From contig JAKITK010000002.1 in the NCBI GenBank assembly GCA_021648125.1, forward strand, positions 54,776 through 118,775: DNA of 64,000 nucleotides. Direction: 5' to 3'. The position numbers and the translations under genes are program-made. The notes beneath the pieces are model-generated. The model had not been told where the DNA came from, did not search any database, and worked only from the letters and a program-made list of their open reading frames with translations. The DNA comes from Lysobacterales bacterium (lineage in GTDB: Bacteria > Pseudomonadota > Gammaproteobacteria > Xanthomonadales > SZUA-36). Shown here in pieces: positions 17,069 through 24,796 of the stretch (within the stretch, counting starts at the first letter, position 1; each line of letters begins with the position of its first letter).

Positions 17069-19315
17069 GTGATTAATCAGCTAATGAAAACTACGCAACA
17101 AAATATGACCCAAAAGTCGGTAAAAAATCGTTCCTTTATCTCAGCGGTTATGGGCGAACTACGCGAACGCCGGGTATTGCCAACCCTGGGTGCTTATGCT
17201 GTGGCGGCCTTTGTGGTCTTGCAACTGCTGGATGCAACCGGTGATGCTCTACTGATTCCTCAATGGTTGCAAACGGTAATAGCCAGCCTAGCAATCATCG
17301 GCTTTCCTGTTGCTTTTTTGCTGGTGTGGTTGTTTCAAGTCACCCCTGATGGTATTCGCCTGCAACGCGATGGTCTGTTATCCCGCCCGCAGGCCAATGG
17401 CCTTTTCGTCTTTATGTTGTTGATTACTGGAGGTGTTGGTTATGGTTTATTTAATTATTACAGTGAAGCATTTCAGGGTGATGGCAATATAAGTTCAACT
17501 TTATCCGCCCAGCCTGCCCAGACTACAGCGGCAGAAGCCTCCATTGCTGTTTTGCCTTTCGCGGATATGAGTTCGAAAAAAGATCAGGGTTTCATCGGCG
17601 ATGGCATAGCTGAAGAGGTCTTAAACCTGCTGGCACAAATTAAAGGCCTGAAAGTAGCCGCGCGGACTTCGTCCTTCGCGTTTCGAAACGGGCAACACAA
17701 TATTCAGGAAATCGGCCGGCTGTTGAATGTGAGCAAAGTGCTTGAAGGCAGTGTTCGCCGTGATGGAGACCACATACGCCTGACGGCACAATTAATCAAT
17801 GTAGCCGATGGTTTTCATATTTGGTCGAAAACTTACGATAGAAAAATCACCGATATTTTTGCACTCCAGGATGAAATCGCCGAGTCGATAACCAATGAAC
17901 TTGTGGCTTCATTTGATGCGGTAAACAAACCATTGCTGCGTTTTGGTCGAACGGATTCACTGGCCGCCTGGGAGTCTTATCAGGCGGGTCGCGCACACTG
18001 GTGGAAGCGCGGTGCTGATGATTTGCTCAAGGCTACTGAACTGTTCACTCAGGCGATTGAACAAGATCCGGGTTTTGCAGCCGCTTATGCAGGCCTAGCT
18101 GATTCCTGGTTGTTGCTGAACGGTTATGGCAATCTTACGCTGGACGACTCCCAGGAGCGGGCAAAGAGTTTGATTAAGAAATCAATAGAGCTGGACCCCC
18201 TATCGGCAGAAGCCTTTGCTGCACTAGGACTGGCGCGTTGGAAGGCGCGGGAATTCGAAGCGGCTGAATCCGCGCTGCGCCGAGCCATTAAGTTGGATGG
18301 AAATTATATTCCTGCACAGCTTTGGCTGGCGGGTCTGATGAGTGCTCAACTACGCCTGCAGGAAGTGATCTTGGTACTGGAGCCGGCTATTAAGCTCGAC
18401 CCCCTAAATGAATTACTAGTAATCAACTATGTCGACACAATGGTGGAGACCGGTAATTTTGAGCGCGGCTTGAATAAAGCGCTGGAGTTGCTGAAGGTCA
18501 AACCGGGCTCAGTCACTCTACTGCGGACGCTTTCCGGGTTAATGTATAAACGCGGTCGCTTGGCCGATTCTTGGAAATACTCGCAGCAGGCACTGGCTTT
18601 GGCACCTGAAGACCCAATGGCGCTGATAATGGCGACAGAAATTAGCTTGCTAATTGGTAATTATGAACAAAGCCGTAGTTTGTTGAAAATACTATCTCGG
18701 GTGGCTCCAAATAATGAAAATTACGAGAGATTGTTCCTCTCCCAAATGTTGGTGGATAAGCAGTTTGAGGTATTGACCGAATGGCTGGGTCCTGAAAGCA
18801 CAGACAGTTCTGAAAAATTACCCTGGGATGCATTGACGAGAACCATCTGGCGTGGCTGGTTAGGTCTTTTTGAGGATGAAAACCAATTGGCGTTGAATAG
18901 TTTTTTACGGGTAAGCGAGCGTATTGAAGAAATGAATAACGATTCTGTTCGCGCTGAGATTTTCTCTCTACGGGCGGTGGCTGAGCAACGCCTTGGCCTG
19001 CATGATGAAATGAATTCGAGCCTTTCACAGGCACGCGCTGCTGTCAGACGGATGCAGGTCATTGGGCTAAAGGGTAATCGGATTCATTACCTGCTAAGTG
19101 CGATTGAATCACTCTCGGGGAATACCCAGCAGGCGCTTGAAGAGTTCACACAAGCCGTGGATGAAGGTTTTAGTGATGTTTTGATTATTCGCTATGATGC
19201 CCGCTTGAGTGCCGTGCGCGAATTGCCGGAGTTTGCAAATATTGTCCGAGTGATGGAACAACGGGTGAATGCAGCAAAAATTGAAATTAACTCGAAGCAG
19301 CTCACTTCACTTTAA
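17069..19315 (+). CDS. Membrane protein with TolB-like (FlgO/cyclase-associated) domain and TPR repeats
   Basis: 748 residues. Three membrane segments lie at about 40-60, 70-92 and 110-130. A TolB-like domain follows (SIAVLPFADMSSKKDQGFIG onward, about 165-300), then at least six TPR repeats to the C-terminus. Proteins of this layout are often annotated as adenylate-cyclase-like or TPR proteins, but no cyclase domain and no N-terminal winged helix are present here. It is probably a membrane scaffold of unknown role. The start may be GTG 17069 or a downstream ATG (17084 or 17105). Confidence 0.75.
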   Translation: MINQLMKTTQQNMTQKSVKNRSFISAVMGELRERRVLPTLGAYAVAAFVVLQLLDATGDALLIPQWLQTVIASLAIIGFPVAFLLVWLFQVTPDGIRLQRDGLLSRPQANGLFVFMLLITGGVGYGLFNYYSEAFQGDGNISSTLSAQPAQTTAAEASIAVLPFADMSSKKDQGFIGDGIAEEVLNLLAQIKGLKVAARTSSFAFRNGQHNIQEIGRLLNVSKVLEGSVRRDGDHIRLTAQLINVADGFHIWSKTYDRKITDIFALQDEIAESITNELVASFDAVNKPLLRFGRTDSLAAWESYQAGRAHWWKRGADDLLKATELFTQAIEQDPGFAAAYAGLADSWLLLNGYGNLTLDDSQERAKSLIKKSIELDPLSAEAFAALGLARWKAREFEAAESALRRAIKLDGNYIPAQLWLAGLMSAQLRLQEVILVLEPAIKLDPLNELLVINYVDTMVETGNFERGLNKALELLKVKPGSVTLLRTLSGLMYKRGRLADSWKYSQQALALAPEDPMALIMATEISLLIGNYEQSRSLLKILSRVAPNNENYERLFLSQMLVDKQFEVLTEWLGPESTDSSEKLPWDALTRTIWRGWLGLFEDENQLALNSFLRVSERIEEMNNDSVRAEIFSLRAVAEQRLGLHDEMNSSLSQARAAVRRMQVIGLKGNRIHYLLSAIESLSGNTQQALEEFTQAVDEGFSDVLIIRYDARLSAVRELPEFANIVRVMEQRVNAAKIEINSKQLTSL

Positions 19316-19526
19316 CGGGTACACCATAGCTGAACAGTTGAGTGCTCGCGAGTCTTTGTCAAAGTAGTTATTGGGGGCTTTCGTTTCAGATGTTCAGGCA
19401 GCGTAACATTCTCTCTGTAATTTGGTTTGAGACTGTATTAGAAGCAGGCCAAGGTTTAAAACACCAGACCGGCCCTTTTCTCTTGTAACAGGCACTCTCG
19501 TTCTGGGCTTGCCAGAACATCTCGCA

Positions 19527-20435
19527 TCAAAATGTTAGCTCTAATATAGCCTTCCTGCTGTTTTCAATTTGTTTAGATATTTGCGCTATAAACTCACTGG
19601 TTTTTTTAGGAAGAAACGAGCGCGAGGCATACACCGCAGATACGCTAAATCCGGTTACAGGATGAGATGATAAAATTTGAACAAGTTTGCCAGCTTTCAA
19701 ATCATCGCAATAAAGCCAGCTTGGTCCGCAGTGAATGCCTGCGCCACCCTTCACTATAGTATGGATGGAGCGCAGGCTGTTGACAGTAATATTGCTGGTC
19801 AATTTCGAATATGGAATGTTGGTTCCGTCTAAAAAATCGATATCGGTTTTGATCTGTGCCGGAAAGTACAGAACAAAGTTGTGATCAATCAAATCCTCTG
19901 GGGTCTTTGGTGTTTCGCGAGTTTCTAGATATTCAGGGCTTGCAACTAGAACCCTTGGGATATTGCCGAGTGGTTTTGCAATCAGACTGGAATCAGTCAA
20001 AGGCCCAATCCGAATAGCGATGTCTAGGTTCTTTTTTGCCAAGTCATCAATATCACTACCCAAAATCAGTTCTATCGATAATTCTGGCGCTTGTTTTTGC
20101 ATGCTTTGAATAACCGGGACGATGAACTGATCACTTAAATCCACAGTAGAACCAATTCGCAGCTTGCCTTTGATGGTACTCACACCGCTGATGATCTCTT
20201 CCTCTAGGGCCATCTGCTCATCGACGATCCGGCGCAGGCCATTGTAGTAGGTTTGGCCAAACTCCGTTGGCTGGGTTTTTGTGGTTGAGCGGTAAAGTAA
20301 TTTGACTTTTAGGCGTGATTCTAGTGCCGATATTTTCCGACTTAATGATGAAGCCTCTATATTTAGATGCTCGGCCGCTTTTTTGAAGCTGCCAGCTTCC
20401 ACGACTTGAAGAAATGCCTGTTCGAGACTAATCAT
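19527..20435 (-). CDS. LysR-family transcriptional regulator
   Basis: 302 residues. The N-terminal winged helix (LEQAFLQVVEAGSFKKAAEHL) is followed by the SxxSRKISALESRL recognition region and a periplasmic-binding-like effector domain from about residue 90. It is divergent from the MBL-fold gene across 215 bp containing a palindrome at 20505-20521. By the usual LysR logic it probably controls that gene and the DUF1254 cluster behind it. The effector is unknown. Confidence 0.88.
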   Translation of the reverse strand: MISLEQAFLQVVEAGSFKKAAEHLNIEASSLSRKISALESRLKVKLLYRSTTKTQPTEFGQTYYNGLRRIVDEQMALEEEIISGVSTIKGKLRIGSTVDLSDQFIVPVIQSMQKQAPELSIELILGSDIDDLAKKNLDIAIRIGPLTDSSLIAKPLGNIPRVLVASPEYLETRETPKTPEDLIDHNFVLYFPAQIKTDIDFLDGTNIPYSKLTSNITVNSLRSIHTIVKGGAGIHCGPSWLYCDDLKAGKLVQILSSHPVTGFSVSAVYASRSFLPKKTSEFIAQISKQIENSRKAILELTF

Positions 20436-20504
20436 TACTTATTGCTATTTTTGCAGTTATTAATTGCATTTTAATCATCTATTTACCATTTTGCAATATG
20501 TTAG

Positions 20505-20521
20505 TATTTATACCATAAATA
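20505..20521. promoter_or_regulatory. 17-bp AT-rich palindrome, candidate LysR operator
   Basis: TATTTAT-ACC-ATAAATA is a perfect 7-bp inverted repeat with a 3-bp centre. It contains T-N11-A spacing and lies in the intergenic region between the divergent lysR-type and MBL-fold genes, 70 bp from the regulator start. Function is inferred from position. Confidence 0.45.
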
Positions 20522-20650
20522 CAAGCTTAGTGGCGAAGCCGCCTGTTTTCTGGTTTTATGTAAGTTACAACGCCCGCAATCGGTGTATGTACAAACATTT
20601 AAGCTATATAAACAAGTAGCAAGCTGCCAAATCATTGAGGGATTATTAAA

Positions 20651-21559
20651 ATGACCCAATTAACACCAACATTCATGCGTTATCTGATGCTCGCTACATT
20701 ACTGATGTCTTCATTGGCCTTTGCACAAGAGCATACTTCAAAAACCACCAAAATCGCCGATAATATTTATACCTTCACGACCGACGGTGAATACATTTCC
20801 CTGTTTGTGGTCACCAAAGCCGGTGTGATGGTGTTTGAAACTGTGAACACTTCACATGCGACATCCATGCTCGCAGAAATTAGAAAAATCACCGATAAAC
20901 CCATAAAATATGCGTTCCACAGTCACAACCACTGGGACCATGCCAGCGGTGGGCAAATATTTGTAGATGCAGGCGCTACCACCTTTGCGCATGCTGAAGC
21001 TTATGCATGGATGCTTGCTAATACAGGCCGAGACATGGCTATCCCGACCCAATCATGGTCGGGAAAGCGAAAAGATATCGAATTGGGTGGAGTCAAAGTT
21101 GAATTGCACTACCTGGGAATGAATCATGGCCTGGGGATGACTGTATTTTTACTACCGCAATCCAAAGTCGCCTACATCGCTGATTTAGTTACGCCAAATC
21201 GTCTGCCATTCACTATTGTGCCCGATTTTAATATTCGCGAATGGGAAAGAAGCCTGGATGAAGTTTTACAGATGGATTTTGATAAAGCGGTCTTTTCACA
21301 CAATGAAAGTAAAAATCGCATGGCAGGCGGAAGCAAACAAGATGTGAACTTACAACTGCAATATATCAAAGACTTAAGAGCCGAGTTTTATGCAGAACTG
21401 CAAAAAGGAACCAACCCCTTCCTGATCCCCAAAGTATTGAAATTGCCTAAATACAAGGACTGGCTTATGTACGAGGAATGGTTGGAAATGAATATTTGGA
21501 GGATTTTGTCCGACGAGTTTCTGGGGCCATATCCCTGGCGGCCTGAACCGTCCTCGTAA
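20651..21559 (+). CDS. Exported metallo-beta-lactamase-fold hydrolase
   Basis: 302 residues with a signal peptide (hydrophobic 11-22, SLAFAQ cleavage). The MBL zinc motif HNHWDH is at 92-97; further candidate ligands are His in MNHGLGM (about 158), Asp in YIADLV and a late His in FSHNES. It is most like SoxH/quinoprotein-relay-type periplasmic MBL proteins rather than true beta-lactamases. The substrate is unknown. It lies between a LysR regulator and three DUF1254 genes; a 106-bp gap with an 11-bp tandem duplication (21621-21642) separates it from the next gene, so co-transcription is only likely. Confidence 0.85.
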   Translation: MTQLTPTFMRYLMLATLLMSSLAFAQEHTSKTTKIADNIYTFTTDGEYISLFVVTKAGVMVFETVNTSHATSMLAEIRKITDKPIKYAFHSHNHWDHASGGQIFVDAGATTFAHAEAYAWMLANTGRDMAIPTQSWSGKRKDIELGGVKVELHYLGMNHGLGMTVFLLPQSKVAYIADLVTPNRLPFTIVPDFNIREWERSLDEVLQMDFDKAVFSHNESKNRMAGGSKQDVNLQLQYIKDLRAEFYAELQKGTNPFLIPKVLKLPKYKDWLMYEEWLEMNIWRILSDEFLGPYPWRPEPSS

Positions 21560-21645
21560 ATCGGGCAAAATGTAAATTAAATTTAGTACCTGCACCTAAT
21601 ATGGCAAGGCAACGCATAATGTGCTCTCAAGGTGCTCTCAAGTAA

Positions 21646-21704
21646 ATATACCAAAGGAATTGTAAATGAAAAAACTCATACTCTCGACAGCTCTAATATT
21701 ATCG
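21646..21704 (+). repeat. Leader duplication, copy 1 (RBS plus signal-peptide start)
   Basis: The 20 bases before the ATG at 21666 and the first 39 coding bases match 24738-24796 with only three mismatches, one of them in coding sequence. The shared part includes the AAAGGA Shine-Dalgarno and encodes MKKLILST plus LILS. Similarity fades through the rest of the signal peptide, and the mature proteins start with unrelated sequence. Confidence 0.9.
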
Positions 21705-23171
21705 ACATGCTTGCTGGCTGCAACGCCGGTCCATAGCGAAGAGGCGCTGACACCTGTCGAGACTACAAGCAGCGAATCGGCAGCCGTTATCGAGTACAAA
21801 GGTGGCTACCCGACCGCAGCAACTGCGGAGGCCATGTTTGAGGAGTACGACTATCAGGCAGCAACACAGTTCTATATCTGGGGCTATGCCTACCTCAACT
21901 CGATCGGCCTGGACAAGGGACTCGCTGCGATGGGTGGAAGCAAGTGGGCCAATTACATATTCGACCAGCGAATTCAGCCGCAGCATCAAGTAATGACTGC
22001 AAATGGGGAAGTGATCTACTTCTGGTCGAGGGCGCTCGATGTGTCAAAAGGTCCTATCGTCTTCGAAGTCCCACCACGCGGCCGGGGCCACTTCTGGGAT
22101 CTCAGCCAGCGTGCCCTTGGAGATGTTGGCGACATCGGCCCCGACGGTGGCAAGGGTGGTAAATACCTCCTGGTCGCTCGCGACTACGACGGCCCCGAGC
22201 CAGAGGGTTACCATATCTATCGTTCGCCCTACTCGGACTTCGTGATGTTCGTCGGTCGCGCATTTCCTGAGGGTGAAGGTAGCTTGGCGAATGCCGTCAA
22301 TTTGGCGAAGACAGCGCGGTGGTACCCCTACTCGGAGGAGGGAAGCCCACCTGCTCACGAGACCGTTCTGATCGGCGATCGCCGGTTCAGTCAGGAATGG
22401 CCGCGTGATGCCAGGGCCTTTGACTGGCTCGGAGAAGCTTTTATCGGTGACCGCCCTCCCGCGGAAGGCCTCGCCCACCTCGGCAACATGCGCCGCCTCG
22501 GGCTAACGCCGGGAGAATCCTGGAAACCAGATGAGCGTGCGAAGAAGATCCTCGACCGCGCAGCAAAGGCCGCAGAGGCCATCGTGCTATCCATGGCCTA
22601 TCGCGATCGCAACGAGACCCTGATGTATGAGGACCGAAATTGGGTGGTAGGCTTTCGCAACAAGAACCCTCAGTTCCTTCCCAAAGGAGAAGATGGATTG
22701 TTTACGCATGAGGAAGTCGAGGAGCGCGCCGGTCTCTGGCACCAGATCGTAGGGAATTTCATGGAACAAGGGTCGTCCAAGCCCGGTACCGGTCAGTTTC
22801 CACTATTGGGATACAAGGACGATAAAGGCGAAATGCTGAACGGTTCACACACCTATCGCCTGCGCATGCAAGCCGACATCCCCGTCGCCCAGTTCTGGCA
22901 GATGCCGATCTACTCCAGCAAGACCCGGGCGTTCGTCGAGACGGACCAACACCGCGGTGCTATCACCAGCACCGATGAAAACCTGGTGAAAAACGCCGAC
23001 GGATCCATCGATGTTTACATCGGACCCGAAGCACCTAAAGGTTACGAGCCCAACTGGATCAAGACTAATCCGGATGAGGGCTGGTTCACCCTCTTGAGGC
23101 TTTACGGACCACTTGAGCCTATTCTCAATAAAGAGTGGCAACCGAACGATATCGAGAGGATCGGCCAATGA
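21666..23171 (+). CDS. Exported DUF1254/DUF1214 protein (copy 1)
   Basis: 501 residues: signal peptide (MKKLILSTALILSTCLLAAT), DUF1254 domain at about 45-200 (GYPTAATAEAMFEEYDYQAA onward, with GPDGGKGGKYLL) and DUF1214 domain at about 370-495 (YRLRMQADIPVAQFWQ; NADGSIDVYIGPEAPKGYEP). The biochemical function of this family is unknown, though it is abundant in environmental bacteria. It overlaps the next DUF1254 gene by 4 bp (ATGA). Its 5' leader is nearly identical to that of the third DUF1254 gene at 24758. The coding region looks more G+C-rich than its neighbours, compatible with transfer. Confidence 0.85.
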   Translation: MKKLILSTALILSTCLLAATPVHSEEALTPVETTSSESAAVIEYKGGYPTAATAEAMFEEYDYQAATQFYIWGYAYLNSIGLDKGLAAMGGSKWANYIFDQRIQPQHQVMTANGEVIYFWSRALDVSKGPIVFEVPPRGRGHFWDLSQRALGDVGDIGPDGGKGGKYLLVARDYDGPEPEGYHIYRSPYSDFVMFVGRAFPEGEGSLANAVNLAKTARWYPYSEEGSPPAHETVLIGDRRFSQEWPRDARAFDWLGEAFIGDRPPAEGLAHLGNMRRLGLTPGESWKPDERAKKILDRAAKAAEAIVLSMAYRDRNETLMYEDRNWVVGFRNKNPQFLPKGEDGLFTHEEVEERAGLWHQIVGNFMEQGSSKPGTGQFPLLGYKDDKGEMLNGSHTYRLRMQADIPVAQFWQMPIYSSKTRAFVETDQHRGAITSTDENLVKNADGSIDVYIGPEAPKGYEPNWIKTNPDEGWFTLLRLYGPLEPILNKEWQPNDIERIGQ

Positions 23172-24691
23172 AATACAGCTACCGACTGAGCTTAATCCTT
23201 ACGCTAACGCTATTTGTAATGGCGTGTTCACCTTCGACGGATCCAACAACCCAGGAACTAGAAGTTGATACTGGCGCGACGACAATCGAGCAAGACTTCG
23301 CTGCCGGTATCTACGCTTTCGAATCACGCATTGGTGATATTCGTTTCGAAAACGGCTATCCGACTGAAGCGACGGCTCAAAAACTCTACGATGAAATGGA
23401 TTTCCAACGTGCTGTACAGGTATACCTGTGGTCTGTGCCGCTTGTCGCTATGCAGGCAGTGCATGAGCGACTGCGAGAGACCGGTGAAACTCCTTTTTCA
23501 CCCGGCATTTTCGAGGATTTGTTGCCGCCGTCGACTCTCGTTTTTACCGGTAACAACACAACCTTGTATGCGATCCATACCTATGTCATAGACAAGGACG
23601 ACCCCGTTGTTCTTGAAGTGCCGTCCGGTGCTATCCTCGGAATGATTAACAATGCCTGGCAGCAAGCGCTTGCCGACCTGGGGCCGCCGGGGCCTGACAA
23701 AGGTCAAGGTGGAAAATACCTTATATTGCCTCCAGGGTATGACGGCGAAACGCCCGATGATGGTTATTTTGTTATCCAGAGCGACTCGTACCAGATCTAC
23801 TGGTTGTTGCGAAGTTTCGATCCTGCGCCGGCTGGTGTGGATGTATTGAAATCCGTTCGCATGTACCGTTGGTCGCAGCGCGATAATCCGCCGCCGATGC
23901 AGCCCTACAATGCTTCGCCACTGGGTCTTGATCTCACGTATCCGGAGGAATCCGGCTACTTCGAAATGCTCGCACGCGCGCTTATAAATGAGTATCCGCG
24001 ACCCGAAGACAAGAACATGCTCGGCATCATGGCGGAACTGGGTATCGAAACTGGTAAACCGTTCGCACCAGACGAGCGTATGCAGGCGATATTCGCTGAA
24101 GCCGCCAAACTTGGCAATGCTATGGCCGCAACGATTTCGTTCAACTCGCGATTTCCGGAGGCCAAAGTATGGCCGGATCGCGAGTATTCTTTCATTTTTA
24201 TCGGTGGCACTCCCAGCTTTGACAACGGGGTGCGCCACATGATTGATTCGCGCGTTAATCTTACCTATCAAGCCTTCTCGACCGCTGAATCAATGGCCCT
24301 GGAACTCGTCGGTCAGGGGTCTACCTATATCGCGAGCGCTAAGGATGCCTCGGGCGACTGGCTCGATGGTTCGCAAACTTACCGTCTTCGAGTGTCTGCA
24401 TATGTTCCGGCCAGAACATTCTGGGCGTTAAATGTTTATGACACGGGTACGCGTTCAATGATAGATACGGAGCAGGGCGTGCCGGGGCTCGATGATGGTG
24501 CCGACCTGCAGCGCAATGCAGACGGGACCATCGATATATACATGGGTCCAACGGCTCCGGAGGGGATGGAATCCAACTGGATACAAACGCTTCCGAATCG
24601 AGGATTTTTTATATATTTCAGACTGTATGGACCAGAGAAGGAGTGGTTTGATCGGAGCTGGAAACTTGATGACATAGAACGTATCGACTGA
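23168..24691 (+). CDS. DUF1254/DUF1214 lipoprotein (copy 2)
   Basis: 507 residues from ATG 23168; a longer frame from 23135 would run inside the previous gene. The lipobox FVMAC places the lipidated Cys at residue 20. DUF1254 covers about 55-215 and DUF1214 about 385-505 (YRLRVSAYVPARTFWALNVY; NADGTIDIYMGPTAPEGMES). It overlaps copy 1 by 4 bp, so the two are translationally coupled and probably form one complex or act on one substrate: one soluble periplasmic partner, one membrane-anchored. Function unknown. Confidence 0.85.
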   Translation: MKYSYRLSLILTLTLFVMACSPSTDPTTQELEVDTGATTIEQDFAAGIYAFESRIGDIRFENGYPTEATAQKLYDEMDFQRAVQVYLWSVPLVAMQAVHERLRETGETPFSPGIFEDLLPPSTLVFTGNNTTLYAIHTYVIDKDDPVVLEVPSGAILGMINNAWQQALADLGPPGPDKGQGGKYLILPPGYDGETPDDGYFVIQSDSYQIYWLLRSFDPAPAGVDVLKSVRMYRWSQRDNPPPMQPYNASPLGLDLTYPEESGYFEMLARALINEYPRPEDKNMLGIMAELGIETGKPFAPDERMQAIFAEAAKLGNAMAATISFNSRFPEAKVWPDREYSFIFIGGTPSFDNGVRHMIDSRVNLTYQAFSTAESMALELVGQGSTYIASAKDASGDWLDGSQTYRLRVSAYVPARTFWALNVYDTGTRSMIDTEQGVPGLDDGADLQRNADGTIDIYMGPTAPEGMESNWIQTLPNRGFFIYFRLYGPEKEWFDRSWKLDDIERID

Positions 24692-24737
24692 CCGAATGTA
24701 AACGCGTCAGAAAAACGAATAAATTTATTTATATCAT

Positions 24738-24796
24738 ATATACCAAAGGAATTAAAAATGAAAAAACTCATACTCTCGACAACTCTAATATTATCG
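24738..24796 (+). repeat. Leader duplication, copy 2 (RBS plus signal-peptide start)
   Basis: Matches 21646-21704 with three mismatches and covers the Shine-Dalgarno, start codon and first 13 codons of the third DUF1254 gene. Nucleotide identity this high, including non-coding bases, indicates recent duplication or conversion. Confidence 0.9.
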
